NCBI RefSeq assembly: GCF_900115605.1
Contig: NZ_FOXC01000002.1
Coordinates: forward strand, 124,001-188,000
DNA length: 64,000 bases
Source of the DNA: Halolactibacillus halophilus
Lineage (GTDB): Bacteria; Bacillota; Bacilli; Bacillales; Amphibacillaceae
Direction: 5' to 3'
The position numbers and the translations under genes are program-made. This document shows, in pieces, positions 18,954-29,184 of the stretch. The notes under the pieces are model-generated. The model searched no databases. It saw nothing but the letters and a program-made list of their open reading frames with translations, and was not told where the DNA came from. Every line of letters begins with the position of its first letter. Position 1 is the first letter of the stretch.

Positions 18954-19637
18954 TTAAGACTGATGTAAGTCAAGCGCACGTTTTGCTGCGCGCTGTTCTG
19001 ATTCTTTCTTCGTTCGACCTTGCCCTTTACCTGATACTTCTTGATTAATTTTTACGTGCGCGACAAATTCGCGGTCATGTGCAGGTCCATGTTCAGCAAT
19101 AATTTCGTATTCAATTTCAGCATGTTTATTTTGTTGGATTAATTCTTGTAGTTGACTCTTATAATCCAGCCCATGTAAAAAGGCCCCTTCTTTAACTTTG
19201 AGATAGACATGCTGTTTTAAAAACGAAACCACAACTTCAAATCCTTGATCGAGATATAATGCCCCAATAAAAGCTTCAAATACATCCGCTAATAGTGCTG
19301 GGCGCTTTCTTCCCCCGGTACGCTCTTCCCCTTTACCAAGTAAGACGAATTTATCAAAATGCAATTCTTTTGCAAATTTCACAAGCGCCGGCTCACACAC
19401 GATTGACGCTCTTAGTTTCGTCAGTTCACCTTCTGCCTTATTTGGAAACTCACGGTAGAGATACTGGGAAATCCCTAACTCTAAAACAGCATCACCTAAA
19501 AACTCAAGTCGCTCATTATCTTGATGGATACGATTTTTATGCTCATTCACATACGATGAGTGAGTAAATGCTTGTTCAAGGATCTTCTGATCATGAAAGA
19601 AAATCTTTAACTCTTTTTGTAAATCTTTAAAATTCAT
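18954..19637 (-). CDS. rnc: Ribonuclease III
   Basis: Double-strand-specific endoribonuclease that processes rRNA and small cytoplasmic RNA. 227 residues, slightly shorter than the 249 of B. subtilis. The catalytic signature is [19 protein letters not shown] (about residues 43-61), with the second acidic site in [19 protein letters not shown]. The C-terminal double-stranded RNA-binding domain runs from [11 protein letters not shown] to [19 protein letters not shown] precedes the ATG. Confidence 0.97.
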   Translation of the reverse strand: MNFKDLQKELKIFFHDQKILEQAFTHSSYVNEHKNRIHQDNERLEFLGDAVLELGISQYLYREFPNKAEGELTKLRASIVCEPALVKFAKELHFDKFVLLGKGEERTGGRKRPALLADVFEAFIGALYLDQGFEVVVSFLKQHVYLKVKEGAFLHGLDYKSQLQELIQQNKHAEIEYEIIAEHGPAHDREFVAHVKINQEVSGKGQGRTKKESEQRAAKRALDLHQS

Positions 19638-19663
19638 TCCTTCACCTCCTTTTTTCTCCCTAT

Positions 19664-19692
19664 ATTCTATCTTTAATTGTTGAAAAAAGCAA
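19664..19692 (-). promoter_or_regulatory. Probable rnc promoter
   Basis: The minus strand reads TTGCTT (19687-19692), 17 bases, then TAGAAT (19664-19669). The -35 lies within the foot of the acpP terminator. Confidence 0.55.
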
Positions 19693-19721
19693 AGGTCTCG
19701 TTTAAAAAAACGAGACCTTTG
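19690..19721 (-). terminator. Intrinsic terminator after acpP
   Basis: A 14-base perfect stem (CAAAGGTCTCGTTT and complement) with a short A/T loop, followed on the minus strand by CTTTTTTC. It closes the fapR-acpP operon ten bases after acpP. Confidence 0.9.
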
Positions 19722-19730
19722 TAATATTTT

Positions 19731-19964
19731 TTAAGCTTGACTGTCTATGTAATTCACAGCATCAGCTACTGTTTGAATTTTTTCTGCTTCTTCATCAGCA
19801 ATTTCCATATCAAACTCATCTTCAAGTTCCATCACTAATTCAACAACATCTAGTGAATCTGCTTCAAGATCATCTTTGAAAGATGCTTCAAGTGTTACTT
19901 TTTCTTCTTCCACATCTAAACGGTCAACAACAATTTTCTTTACACGATCGAAAGTTTCTGCCAT
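19731..19964 (-). CDS. acpP: Acyl carrier protein
   Basis: Carries growing acyl chains on a phosphopantetheine arm. 77 acidic residues; the modified Ser is in [21 protein letters not shown] (about residue 37). Last gene of the FapR-controlled lipid operon, with no fabF in the cluster. A GGGGGG-rich ribosome site precedes the ATG. Confidence 0.98.
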   Translation of the reverse strand: MAETFDRVKKIVVDRLDVEEEKVTLEASFKDDLEADSLDVVELVMELEDEFDMEIADEEAEKIQTVADAVNYIDSQA

Positions 19965-19997
19965 TTGTCATTCACCCCCCTTCAAATCAAATTAGTC

Positions 19998-20732
19998 TTA
20001 CATATACATGCCGCCATCAACGGATAATGTTTGTCCGGTAATATAGCTAGCCGCATCAGATGCTAAGAAATAAACAGCATCAGCGACTTGTTTTGGTTCC
20101 CCTAGAGCTTTAAGAGGGATTTGATTAAGTAGTAATGTTTTTTGTTCATCCGATAACGCTTCAGTCATATCGGTCGTAATAAACCCAGGTGCCACCGCAT
20201 TAACGCGAATTTGTTTGGCAGCTAATTCTTTTGCGGCTGATTTGGTCATCCCAATCACGCCTGATTTTGCGGCAACATAATTAATCTGGCCAGGGTTTCC
20301 AGAGAGACCCACGATAGAGCTTAAGTTAATAATAGCGCCACCTTTTTGTTTCATCATTGGACGAGCAACAGCTTTCATCATGAGAAAGACACCTTTTAAA
20401 TTTGTGTCAATCACTGCATCAAAGTCAGCTTCTTTCATCCGCATGAGTAAATTGTCTCGGGTGATACCTGCGTTATTAACGACAACATCAAGCTGCCCGA
20501 AAGTATCTACCGTTTTTTTAACCATGTCTTTCACATCAGCCTCATCGGCCACGTTTGCTTGAATGACGAGCGCTTGTTGGTTTAAAGCTTCCACTTCAGC
20601 TTTAACCTTTATAGCCTTCTCTTTATTACCATTATAATTAACAACGACATTGTAGCCATTTTTAGCGAAAGTTAGGGCGATTTCTCGACCAATTCCACGT
20701 GAAGCACCCGTAATGAGAGCCACTTTAGTCAT
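19998..20732 (-). CDS. fabG: 3-oxoacyl-ACP reductase FabG
   Basis: NADPH-dependent reduction of 3-ketoacyl-ACP in fatty acid elongation. 244 residues, short-chain dehydrogenase fold: cofactor loop [12 protein letters not shown] (about 8-19), [14 protein letters not shown], and catalytic Ser-Tyr-Lys in [24 protein letters not shown]. Its start overlaps the end of fabD by four bases. Confidence 0.98.
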   Translation of the reverse strand: MTKVALITGASRGIGREIALTFAKNGYNVVVNYNGNKEKAIKVKAEVEALNQQALVIQANVADEADVKDMVKKTVDTFGQLDVVVNNAGITRDNLLMRMKEADFDAVIDTNLKGVFLMMKAVARPMMKQKGGAIINLSSIVGLSGNPGQINYVAAKSGVIGMTKSAAKELAAKQIRVNAVAPGFITTDMTEALSDEQKTLLLNQIPLKALGEPKQVADAVYFLASDAASYITGQTLSVDGGMYM

Positions 20733-21670
20733 GATTCATCCTCCTTGTACCAGTCAACGAAGGCGGTTAATGTGTCCTTATCTTCTACTTGAAACACACG
20801 CGCCCGCCGATGAATTTTTTTCACTAAGCCTGATAAGACTTTTTTAGTACCTACTTCGACAAAGGCATCAATATCACCGCGGTCTAACAAGTGACGAATA
20901 CTTTCCTCGAAACGGACTTTGCTATATAGTTGTTCGATTAAACGCTCTTTGATCTCGCTTGGTTTTATTTCTGGTTGCGCTGTGACGTTATGAAGTAACG
21001 GTACTTCAGGCGGCAAGACAGCTACACCCGCTAATACTTCGCGAAACTTTTCTGCTTGTGGCTTCATAAATGATGAATGAAAGGGACCACTCACTGCTAA
21101 AGGAATCACTCGCTTAGCTCCCTTTTCTTTTAACTGTGGCGTGACCGCATCAATCGCTTCCTTATCACCTGAAATAACAATTTGACCAGGCGAATTAAGA
21201 TTCGCGATTTCTACTTGATTATTCGTCGTATTTAACACTTCTTCAAGCGCATCCTCAGATAGCCCAAGAACGGCACTCATCCCACCTTTAGCTTCTGGGT
21301 CTGCTTGTTCCATCAACAATCCTCTTTGATAAACGAGCGTTGTAGCTTGTTCTAGCGTTAAACTACCACTGGCTACAAGCGCACTGTATTCGCCTAAACT
21401 ATGCCCTAAAACGGCAACAGGTTCAACACCTTCTGCTTTTAAAACGGCTGCTAACACTCCACTCGTTAAAACGAGAGCAGGTTGAGCGAATTTAGTTTCC
21501 GTTAACGCTTCAATCGGACCATCAAACATCAACCCACGCAAATCAAATCCTAGCCATTCATTGGCTTGATCGATGGTTTGTTTCGCGTTTTGGTCATGTT
21601 GATACACACTCATGCCCATCCCTAAATTTTGCGACCCTTGTCCTGGAAACATGAAGACAACTCGTTTCAT
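20729..21670 (-). CDS. fabD: Malonyl-CoA:ACP transacylase FabD
   Basis: Transfers malonyl from CoA to acyl carrier protein. 313 residues. N-terminal [14 protein letters not shown], nucleophile Ser in [16 protein letters not shown] (about 92), active-site His in [13 protein letters not shown]. It overlaps both plsX and fabG by four bases, so the three are translationally coupled. Confidence 0.98.
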   Translation of the reverse strand: MKRVVFMFPGQGSQNLGMGMSVYQHDQNAKQTIDQANEWLGFDLRGLMFDGPIEALTETKFAQPALVLTSGVLAAVLKAEGVEPVAVLGHSLGEYSALVASGSLTLEQATTLVYQRGLLMEQADPEAKGGMSAVLGLSEDALEEVLNTTNNQVEIANLNSPGQIVISGDKEAIDAVTPQLKEKGAKRVIPLAVSGPFHSSFMKPQAEKFREVLAGVAVLPPEVPLLHNVTAQPEIKPSEIKERLIEQLYSKVRFEESIRHLLDRGDIDAFVEVGTKKVLSGLVKKIHRRARVFQVEDKDTLTAFVDWYKEDES

Positions 21671-22671
21671 TCGCTCATCTCCACATCGTTCATTGACTGA
21701 ACGGTAGCAGCAATCGTTTCACTCACGCGGTACTCAACCATGGTCATTGTTTGTTTAATCGCACTATAAATCGCCCGGTCATTTGAAGATCCGTGCGCTT
21801 TTACAACAGGTGCTTTCAAACCAAACAAAGCCGCACCACCATACTCAGCGTAATCAAGTTGGTCTTTCAATCCTTTTAAATCTTTCTTTAAGACAGCTGC
21901 GGCGAGCTTTGTTTTAAGCGATGACATAAAGGTTACTTTAAGCATTTTAAACATATTCATCGCTGTTCCCTCAACTGTCTTAAGGGCAATATTTCCACTA
22001 AAGCCATCTGTAACAACAACATCAGCCACTCCTGAGAGTAAATCACGTGCTTCGACGTTACCGACAAAGTTTATCGGGGCTTGTTTTAACAATTGAAAGG
22101 CTTCCTTGGTTAATTCTGTCCCTTTATTATCTTCTGTACCAACATTTAATAAGCCGACGCGGGGTTGTTTGATCCCACGAACTTTCTCAGTATAAATGGA
22201 TCCCATAATACCATACTGTAATAAATGTTTTGCTTTCGCTTCTACATTCGCTCCGACATCAAGTAAGACAAAGCCTCTTTGATCGATTGTCGGTAACGTT
22301 GGACTTAGAGCTGGACGTTCAATGCCTTTAATGCGGCCGACTTGAAATAAACCAGCACTCATCAGCGCACCTGTATTACCTGCTGAAATGCAGGCATCCG
22401 CACGTTGTTCTTTCACCTCATTAGCCATTAACACTAAAGAAGCATCTTTTTTTCGTCGCACCGCTTTTACAGGCTCATCGTCGCCTGAGATGACGGTTGT
22501 CGTATGAATAATCTCAATCCGTTCCACTGAGGTTAAATATGGTTTAATCTTTGCTTCATCACCGACTAAGATAATGGTTAAATCTTTATGGGCTTTTGTC
22601 GCTAACATCGCACCCTTCACAATCGCTTCTGGTGCATGGTCACCACCCATTGCATCTATGACAATTCGCAT
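21667..22671 (-). CDS. plsX: Phosphate acyltransferase PlsX
   Basis: Converts acyl-ACP to acyl-phosphate, the donor for PlsY in phospholipid synthesis. 334 residues. Signature [18 protein letters not shown] at the N-terminus, with [17 protein letters not shown] and [14 protein letters not shown]. Second gene of the fapR operon, 12 bases from fapR. Confidence 0.98.
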   Translation of the reverse strand: MRIVIDAMGGDHAPEAIVKGAMLATKAHKDLTIILVGDEAKIKPYLTSVERIEIIHTTTVISGDDEPVKAVRRKKDASLVLMANEVKEQRADACISAGNTGALMSAGLFQVGRIKGIERPALSPTLPTIDQRGFVLLDVGANVEAKAKHLLQYGIMGSIYTEKVRGIKQPRVGLLNVGTEDNKGTELTKEAFQLLKQAPINFVGNVEARDLLSGVADVVVTDGFSGNIALKTVEGTAMNMFKMLKVTFMSSLKTKLAAAVLKKDLKGLKDQLDYAEYGGAALFGLKAPVVKAHGSSNDRAIYSAIKQTMTMVEYRVSETIAATVQSMNDVEMSE

Positions 22672-22683
22672 GAATTTTGCCTC

Positions 22684-23247
22684 CTACTGTTCCTTCTGAC
22701 GATACATCGTAAAGTTCCCTTTAAATACGGGCTCACTTTCGACAAAACTTTCGACGACGACATGTGTCCGGTTATGTTTTTCTAACGTTTCAACATGTGC
22801 TTTTGCTACTACGCGTTCACCTTGCTTTACTTGTCTGGTGAACTTTATTTCAGCCTTTTCAGTTAAGGCTAGTTCATCATCAATCACAGCCACTGCAAGT
22901 GAATTTGCTTGAGCAAATAAATGGTGCCCCCGCGCAATATCATTGCGACTAAACACATGGTCTTTTGTAATATCTAATATTGAAATCGCTCGGTTATCAA
23001 GTTCAAGGTCAATAATTTCACCAATAACATCGTCTAGTGGAAGTGCCTTAACGGTTTCATTCCACTGATCCGTCGCGACTGACTTAATTCGCTCACGCAA
23101 TTCAGGAATCGATAATTCCATTCGATCGAGTCGAATCGTTTGAATGCTGACATTGAAAAAATCAGCTAATGCTTCATCCGTAATAAACGGGGTATCTTCA
23201 ATTTTATCTTTTAATTTTTCCTGGCGAATCTTCTTTGGTAATCGCAT
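22684..23247 (-). CDS. fapR: Fatty acid and phospholipid regulator FapR
   Basis: Repressor of lipid synthesis genes that is released by malonyl-CoA. 187 residues: an N-terminal helix-turn-helix (about 1-45, [26 protein letters not shown]), a linker helix, and a hot-dog effector domain with [27 protein letters not shown]. It heads the fapR-plsX-fabD-fabG-acpP operon, and a matching operator lies over its own promoter region, so autoregulation is likely. Confidence 0.97.
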   Translation of the reverse strand: MRLPKKIRQEKLKDKIEDTPFITDEALADFFNVSIQTIRLDRMELSIPELRERIKSVATDQWNETVKALPLDDVIGEIIDLELDNRAISILDITKDHVFSRNDIARGHHLFAQANSLAVAVIDDELALTEKAEIKFTRQVKQGERVVAKAHVETLEKHNRTHVVVESFVESEPVFKGNFTMYRQKEQ

Positions 23248-23282
23248 CTTTTCACCACCTATACTTCTGCCGTCTTTTCATC

Positions 23283-23299
23283 CTATGACTAGGTACTAA
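23283..23299 (-). promoter_or_regulatory. FapR operator
   Basis: The minus strand reads TTAGTACCTAGTCATAG, very close to the 17-base FapR box known from B. subtilis (from memory TTAGTACCTAGTCTTAA). It starts four bases after the -10 box, where bound FapR would block initiation. Confidence 0.85.
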
Positions 23300-23303
23300 T
23301 AGT

Positions 23304-23332
23304 AATATATATGACTTTAATAGTTTTTGCAA
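23304..23332 (-). promoter_or_regulatory. fapR operon promoter
   Basis: The minus strand reads TTGCAA (23327-23332), 17 bases, then TATATT (23304-23309), directly upstream of the FapR box and just after the recG stop. Confidence 0.75.
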
Positions 23333-23339
23333 GCCTAAA

Positions 23340-25376
23340 TTAATCAAATCCTTGTTGATATTGCATTATAATCAAATCAATATGCCGTTTTAATGGTGCA
23401 TAATCCGCATCTTTATCTAACAGCTCACTATAAATAATGTCACTCGCATCACGTCTCGCCGTCTCTAATGTTCGGTAATCTTCAACTAAATCAGCTAAGC
23501 GAAATTCAGGTAACCCACTCTGCTTTCTTCCGAAGAAATCACCTGGACCACGTAATTTCAAATCATATTCTGCCAATTCAAAACCATTGGTCGTTTCCGT
23601 CATCACACGCATCCGTTCTTTTCCAACATCGCCTTTTGGATCAGCGATTAAAATACAATAACTCTGCGTATCACTTCTCCCTACCCGGCCACGTAATTGG
23701 TGCAGTTGTGAAAGTCCAAATCGTTCCGCATCATAAATGACCATCACCGTCGCATTTGGAACGTTGACGCCTACTTCGATCACGGTAGTCGAGACTAAAA
23801 GATCTCGCTCACCTTCAGTGAATGCTTTCATTACAGCTTCTTTTTCATCATTGGTCATCCGACCATGGAGTAAGTCTAGTGATACACGGCTGTCATAATA
23901 GACAGCTAACTGCTGGTATAAATCGACCGCATTCTGAATATCCATCTTATCGGACTCTTCAATAAGCGGGGTAACAATATACGCTTGATGTCCTTTATTT
24001 ACTTCCTTTTCGATAAAGGCTAAAATCCGGTCTAACATATTATCCTTCACCCAAAACGTTTCAACTGGTTTTCGTCCCACTGGCATCTCGTCAATAATCG
24101 AGACGTCCATATCACCAAAACTCGTAATCGCAAGTGTCCGTGGGATCGGCGTGGCTGTCATGAATAAGACGTCTGGGTTCATGCCTTTCTCACGCAACAC
24201 TTTCCGCTGGTTGACACCAAAGCGGTGCTGTTCATCAATGACAACAAATCCTAGCGCATCAAAATCAACTTCGTCTTGAATGAGCGCATGCGTTCCAATC
24301 ACAACATCGACCTCACCACTGGCTAAACCTGCTAAAATCTCGCGTCGCTTTTTCCCTTTGACTGAACCTGTTAATAAGGCAATATTAAGCTTGTCTTTGA
24401 ACAACTCACAAAAGCCTTGATAATGTTGTTCGGCGAGTATTTCAGTTGGCACCATTAATGCACTCTGACTACCTGCCGTATGAGTCAAATATATACCAAT
24501 AGCCGCAACAATTGTTTTTCCTGATCCAACATCACCTTGAAGTAAACGATGCATCCGGTAAGGTGAAATTAAGTCCGTTTCAATTTGTTTGAGAGCTTTT
24601 TCCTGAGCCTCTGTTAAGGTAAACGATAGAGCCTCGATGAACTGTTGAACACTTTCATAATCCGGTTGTTTTTTATAACCAGTCGTGCGTTCACGGTCAA
24701 ACTTTTTAATTGCTTGCAGTTTTAATTGAAACAACAACAATTCATCATAGACGAGGCGACGTTTGGCTTGTTTTAAATGCTTAAAACTTTTCGGAAAATG
24801 CATCTGTTTAAGCGCATAAGCTAAAGAAATCAATTTATACTTCGTTCTGTATGTATCAGGTAAAAATTCATCGAGCTGGTCTTCTATTTGTTCAAAGGCT
24901 TGCTTGATTAGCTTTTTAAATCGTTTTGACGGTATGATTTGTCTTAATAAGTACACCGGTTCAATCGGCTCATCCGGCCCTTTCTCACCAAGGAAGTGAT
25001 GCTCTGCCGTTAACTGTTGACGATACTGATCCCACTTCCCTGTTACTGTTACTGTCTTTCCTGCTTGTAGTTGTGCTTTTAAAAAGTGCCGATTAAACAT
25101 AATGACTTTGACAATGACCTCGCCGACTTGTAGCGGAAACGTTAAGCGAGACTTTTTCTTACCAAAAAAGCTCACTAAACTATCGGCAACGATCGTGCCT
25201 TGAATCGTTGCCTTTTGTTCGTGAACCAGTTCACTCAGTGGTAAGATTTGATGATGATCATAACGTGATGGAAAAGTATAAATCAAATCTCGCACTGTGT
25301 AGATGTGCAACTGATTAAGTTTTTCTTCTAGTGCTTCGCCCACACCCTTTATTGTCGTCACCTTTTCTTCCAACAT
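23340..25376 (-). CDS. recG: ATP-dependent DNA helicase RecG
   Basis: Remodels stalled forks and branched DNA. 678 residues, as in B. subtilis (682). An N-terminal wedge/OB domain (about 1-150) is followed by superfamily 2 helicase motifs: GDVGSGKTIVAAIG (Walker A), VVIDEQHRFGVNQR (DEQH), MTATPIPRTLAI, and the C-terminal QLHQLRGRVGRSDTQSYC. The frame opens with TTG three codons earlier; the ATG at 25376 is preferred. It follows sdaAA by ten bases, an arrangement kept in Bacillus. Confidence 0.97.
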   Translation of the reverse strand: MLEEKVTTIKGVGEALEEKLNQLHIYTVRDLIYTFPSRYDHHQILPLSELVHEQKATIQGTIVADSLVSFFGKKKSRLTFPLQVGEVIVKVIMFNRHFLKAQLQAGKTVTVTGKWDQYRQQLTAEHHFLGEKGPDEPIEPVYLLRQIIPSKRFKKLIKQAFEQIEDQLDEFLPDTYRTKYKLISLAYALKQMHFPKSFKHLKQAKRRLVYDELLLFQLKLQAIKKFDRERTTGYKKQPDYESVQQFIEALSFTLTEAQEKALKQIETDLISPYRMHRLLQGDVGSGKTIVAAIGIYLTHTAGSQSALMVPTEILAEQHYQGFCELFKDKLNIALLTGSVKGKKRREILAGLASGEVDVVIGTHALIQDEVDFDALGFVVIDEQHRFGVNQRKVLREKGMNPDVLFMTATPIPRTLAITSFGDMDVSIIDEMPVGRKPVETFWVKDNMLDRILAFIEKEVNKGHQAYIVTPLIEESDKMDIQNAVDLYQQLAVYYDSRVSLDLLHGRMTNDEKEAVMKAFTEGERDLLVSTTVIEVGVNVPNATVMVIYDAERFGLSQLHQLRGRVGRSDTQSYCILIADPKGDVGKERMRVMTETTNGFELAEYDLKLRGPGDFFGRKQSGLPEFRLADLVEDYRTLETARRDASDIIYSELLDKDADYAPLKRHIDLIIMQYQQGFD

Positions 25377-25386
25377 CGCTATCAAC

Positions 25387-26268
25387 TCACTTTGTCGTTT
25401 GATTTGAGAAAATTTCTCGAGCTAGTCGTTTTCCTGTCGGTGTGGCAGCTAAACCACCTTCTGCCGTTTCTTTAAATGCTACCGGCATCCGCTGACCAAC
25501 GCGATACATGGCTGAAATAACCTCATCTGTTGGTATAACACTTTCAACACCCGCTAAGGCCATGTCGGCGGATACAATAGCTTGAGAGGCACCTAAGGCA
25601 TTTCGTTTTACACACGGGACTTCGACAAGTCCAGCTACGGGATCGCATATTAACCCTAACATATTTTTTAGTGTGATACTAAAGGCGTGCGCTGACTGCT
25701 CGGGCGTGCCACCCGCCATCTCTACAACCGCGGCCGCCGCCATTGCCGATGCTGACCCAACTTCTGCCTGACAACCCCCTTGGGCACCAGAGATAAAGGC
25801 ATTATTCGCTACCACTAATCCAAAGGCGCCAGTCGTAAATAGGAATTTTACCATATCTTCTCTCGACGCTTTCAGCCGGTCTTTGACCGCAAATAACACA
25901 CCTGGCACACACCCGGCACTTCCTGCCGTTGGCGTAGCGCAAACCTTCCCCATAGCAGCATTGACTTCATTTGTTGCCACTGCTTTACTAACAGCATCAA
26001 GTAAAATCGGACCCGATAGAGGTTCATGTTCAGTGAGGTACGCGTTTAGTTTCACCGCATCACCTCCAGTTAATCCTGTCACAGATCGCACGCCATCTAG
26101 GCCGGACTCAATCGCCTCTTCCATGACCACAAGTTGAGCTTGCATCCGGTTAAACACGTCGTCATAACTCAATTCATATAGTGTCATCTCACGTTCAATC
26201 ATAATTTCAGCAATTGATGTATCTTTCAGTTCTGCTAGTTCTATTAATTCCTTTACTGTACGAAACAT
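25387..26268 (-). CDS. sdaAA: L-serine dehydratase, alpha subunit
   Basis: Iron-sulfur enzyme that deaminates L-serine to pyruvate and ammonia, together with SdaAB. 293 residues. Cluster-ligand cysteines are likely in GSAGCVPGVL, GAQGGCQAEVGSAS, ICDPVAGLVEVPCVKRNALGA. It follows sdaAB after an 89-base gap in which I see no gene. Serine-derived pyruvate would suit a fermentative organism. Confidence 0.97.
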   Translation of the reverse strand: MFRTVKELIELAELKDTSIAEIMIEREMTLYELSYDDVFNRMQAQLVVMEEAIESGLDGVRSVTGLTGGDAVKLNAYLTEHEPLSGPILLDAVSKAVATNEVNAAMGKVCATPTAGSAGCVPGVLFAVKDRLKASREDMVKFLFTTGAFGLVVANNAFISGAQGGCQAEVGSASAMAAAAVVEMAGGTPEQSAHAFSITLKNMLGLICDPVAGLVEVPCVKRNALGASQAIVSADMALAGVESVIPTDEVISAMYRVGQRMPVAFKETAEGGLAATPTGKRLAREIFSNQTTK

Positions 26269-26357
26269 GCTATCTTCCCTTCCCTTTCATCTCTGTCTAT
26301 ATATCTTTCAACCCTACTAACAAACAGTCGGACGTCCTAATAACTAGATTTTAAACC

Positions 26358-27023
26358 TTAGTCAACGACTTTAGCGAGGCGTAAAATATGTTTAGCTTCC
26401 CGTAAAGCAATCTCCACTTCAGGCTCAATATTCTGATCTAATTCAATTGTCATCAGGGCTTCTTTACCGACATCTTTACGATTCACTTCCATTCGGCCAA
26501 TATTAATTTCGTACCGGGCTAAAATCTCCGTCACGGAGGCAATGGCGCCAAAACGATCGTTATGCATAACTAAAATGGCCGGATGATTACCTGATAAGTT
26601 TAAGTTAAAGCCATTTAACTCAACGATTTCAACTTTACCACCACCAATTGATTGACCAACCAGTTCCAAATGATCCGTTGCATTCATCACTTCAATCCTG
26701 ACCGTATTGGGATGTGAAACAGCCGAATCATCCTCAATAAAATCGATATGTATCCCTTGGTTATGTGCATGCGACAAGGCATCAATGATCCTTTTATCAT
26801 CTGTATTATAACCTAAAATACCCGCAATAAGTGCAACATCAGTCCCGTGTCCTTTATACGTTTTAGCAAATGAACCATACAAATGGCATTTGACGTAATG
26901 AATCTCCGCGGCGAACAAATATCTTGCCGCTCGACCGATCTTAACTGCACCTGCCGTATGCGAACTTGATGGACCTACCATGATAGGTCCTATAATATCA
27001 AAAACGGATTGAAATTTCCCCAT
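26358..27023 (-). CDS. sdaAB: L-serine dehydratase, beta subunit
   Basis: Partner of SdaAA. 221 residues; IIGPIMVGPSSSHTAGAVKIGRAA is the beta-chain signature, and the C-terminal third (ILVMHNDRFGAIASVTEILARYEINIGRM) is an ACT domain that may sense serine. Start ATG at 27023 with a weak GAAGGGAAG site. Confidence 0.97.
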   Translation of the reverse strand: MGKFQSVFDIIGPIMVGPSSSHTAGAVKIGRAARYLFAAEIHYVKCHLYGSFAKTYKGHGTDVALIAGILGYNTDDKRIIDALSHAHNQGIHIDFIEDDSAVSHPNTVRIEVMNATDHLELVGQSIGGGKVEIVELNGFNLNLSGNHPAILVMHNDRFGAIASVTEILARYEINIGRMEVNRKDVGKEALMTIELDQNIEPEVEIALREAKHILRLAKVVD

Positions 27024-27067
27024 ATCACACGCTTCCCTTCACTTCATAAAAATCAATAATACAAAGA

Positions 27068-27100
27068 AAAGTGTCTCGAAATTAAGATTCGAAACACTTT
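27068..27100 (-). terminator. Terminator after fakA (yloV)
   Basis: AAAGTGTYTCGAA arms with one mismatch and a seven-base loop, followed by a T-rich tract on the minus strand, about 16 bases after the fakA stop. It separates yloU-fakA from the serine dehydratase genes. Confidence 0.7.
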
Positions 27101-27116
27101 CTATCTAAAATCATAC

Positions 27117-28784
27117 TTATTCAACTGAGAAAATATAAGAATAAATCGGTTGTTTACCTTGATGGACTTCTACTTCAAGGTCCTCAAATTGATCTTCTAA
27201 ATAGTTGACGACTTTTGTCGTTAACGCATCTGTTGCATCTTCACCTTGTAATAGCGTGAAAATCTCATCATCCTCGTCAACCAGCTCCGTTAATAAGGCT
27301 TTAATCGTTTCAAATTGATCTTTATTTGAGGCTTTGATTTTACCATCAAATAAGCCCATGAAATGACCGTTCTCAATCGGTAAACCGTCGATTTGTGTAT
27401 CGCGAACCGCATACGTAATTTGTCCCGTCTTAACAGCTTTAGCACCATTCATCATCTGTTGTTTATTCTCTTCGATACTTACCTCTGAGTTAAACGCCAG
27501 TAAAGCACTCATCCCTTGAGGAATCGTTTTTGTTGGTACAACGACAACATCACATTCAGCTAATGCAGCTGCTTGTTCAGCGGCCATGATGATGTTTTTG
27601 TTATTCGGTAACACAATCACTTTTTTCGCATGTGCTTTTTCAATCGCTTCTGTAATATCTTTTGTGCTCGGATTCATCGTTTGTCCACCTTGCATGACCA
27701 CCGTTGTTCCTAAGCTTTCCAATAATTCAGCAATACCCTCACCGACTGAAACAGCGACAATACCGTATTCACTTAGTGGCTTTTTCTGTTCTTTCGATTG
27801 GTCTTCATTTACGATCGCACTATGTTGTTCACGCATATTTTCTACTTTAATCATCATAAAGCTACCAAAACGTTGCGCTAAGTTCATCGCTTCACCTGGA
27901 TACTCCACGTGGACGTGTACGCGAACATAATCATCATCTGAAACGACAAGCAATGAATCACCCATCTCTGATAATTCCGCACGGAATTTTTCTTCATCAT
28001 ACGGACATTCTTTTAACTTATCTGCTTCAAATGCCACCATAAATTCGGTGCAATAACCAAATTCAATCTCTGATGTATCCAAATAATCTTGGTGATGTGA
28101 TTGATGATGTTCTGCACTCACTAAGTCATCCATTGCAACAGAAGCTACTTCGCGCTCTGGTAAAGCTTCACCTTTTAATGATGCTAAGAACGCTTCATAA
28201 ATCACAACAAGTCCTTTACCGCCACTATCTACAACACCAACTTCTTTTAAAACAGGTAAAAGTTCTGGCGTATAATCTAGAGACACTTTACTAGCTTTTA
28301 CAACTTCTTCAAGAAATTCTTCTAAATCGTCTGTTGTTTCTGCAATTTCTAACGCTTTATTTGCGGTATCTTTTGCGACGGTTAAAATTGTTCCTTCAAC
28401 CGGTTTAATAACTGCTTTATACGCTGTTTTCACGCCACTTTCTAAACCTTCAGCAAATGTTTTTGTCGTTAAAACATCAAGTCCTTCGACCCCTTTACTA
28501 AAGCCTCTGAAAAGTTGCGATAAAATAACACCTGAGTTTCCTCTAGCGCCCATTAAAAGCCCTTTAGCAAAAGCACTTGCCACTTCACTAACAGCAGGAC
28601 TTTTTAGCTTACTTACTTCCTGTGCACCTGATGTCATAGATAAGTTCATATTTGTTCCTGTATCGCCATCTGGCACAGGAAAAACGTTTAATGCATCAAT
28701 CATATCTGCATTATTTGATAAGTGATCGGCGCCAACTAACACCATTTCTTGGAGCTTATCACCTTCTAGTTGTTTTAATGCCAC
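27117..28784 (-). CDS. fakA: Fatty acid kinase ATP-binding subunit FakA (YloV)
   Basis: Phosphorylates fatty acids held by a FakB (DegV-family) protein, feeding acyl-phosphate to PlsX/PlsY. 555 residues. N-terminal DhaL-like kinase domain with NVFPVPDGDTGTNMNLSM (Mg-ATP aspartates) and GARGNSGVILSQLFRGF; a middle domain with GYCTEFMV; a C-terminal DAK1/DegV-like domain with VVMQGGQTMNPSTKDI and VIVLPNNKNIIMAA. GTG start with GGGAGG upstream. Paired with yloU as in other Firmicutes. No FakB is in the window. Confidence 0.96.
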   Translation of the reverse strand: MALKQLEGDKLQEMVLVGADHLSNNADMIDALNVFPVPDGDTGTNMNLSMTSGAQEVSKLKSPAVSEVASAFAKGLLMGARGNSGVILSQLFRGFSKGVEGLDVLTTKTFAEGLESGVKTAYKAVIKPVEGTILTVAKDTANKALEIAETTDDLEEFLEEVVKASKVSLDYTPELLPVLKEVGVVDSGGKGLVVIYEAFLASLKGEALPEREVASVAMDDLVSAEHHQSHHQDYLDTSEIEFGYCTEFMVAFEADKLKECPYDEEKFRAELSEMGDSLLVVSDDDYVRVHVHVEYPGEAMNLAQRFGSFMMIKVENMREQHSAIVNEDQSKEQKKPLSEYGIVAVSVGEGIAELLESLGTTVVMQGGQTMNPSTKDITEAIEKAHAKKVIVLPNNKNIIMAAEQAAALAECDVVVVPTKTIPQGMSALLAFNSEVSIEENKQQMMNGAKAVKTGQITYAVRDTQIDGLPIENGHFMGLFDGKIKASNKDQFETIKALLTELVDEDDEIFTLLQGEDATDALTTKVVNYLEDQFEDLEVEVHQGKQPIYSYIFSVE

Positions 28785-28821
28785 AATGAGTTCCTCCCTT
28801 TAAACCTTACAAAAGTAGGCG

Positions 28822-29184
28822 TTAGTCAGCTTGAACACGCACGCCTTGAATATAAATGTTAACTGCTTTGATTGGTAAACCTAAAGTCTTGTCTAATGTA
28901 TACTTGACTTGTGATTGCACATTATGCGCAATTTCTGATATTTTTGTACCGTAGCTCACAATAATATACATATCAATCGAAATGTTATCTTCATGTTGCG
29001 TTACGACGACCCCTTTAGAAAAATTCTCTTTTCTTAAAATTTCAGCAATGCCGTCTTTCAATTGATTTTTTGATGCCATACCAACGATACCATAGCACTC
29101 AATAGCTGCACCGCCGGCGACAGTAGCAATAACTTCATTTGTAATGGTAACATGACCATCTTTTGTTGTTAATTCAATTGTCAT
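28822..29184 (-). CDS. yloU: Asp23/Gls24 family protein YloU
   Basis: Alkaline-shock-protein-like family, envelope-associated, role unclear. 120 residues, MTIELTTKDGHVTITNEVIATVAGGAA at the start and VNIYIQGVRV at the end. A longer frame reaches 29262, but the ATG at 29184 has a strong GGAGGT and gives the same length as B. subtilis YloU. Located just before fakA. Confidence 0.95.
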   Translation of the reverse strand: MTIELTTKDGHVTITNEVIATVAGGAAIECYGIVGMASKNQLKDGIAEILRKENFSKGVVVTQHEDNISIDMYIIVSYGTKISEIAHNVQSQVKYTLDKTLGLPIKAVNIYIQGVRVQAD

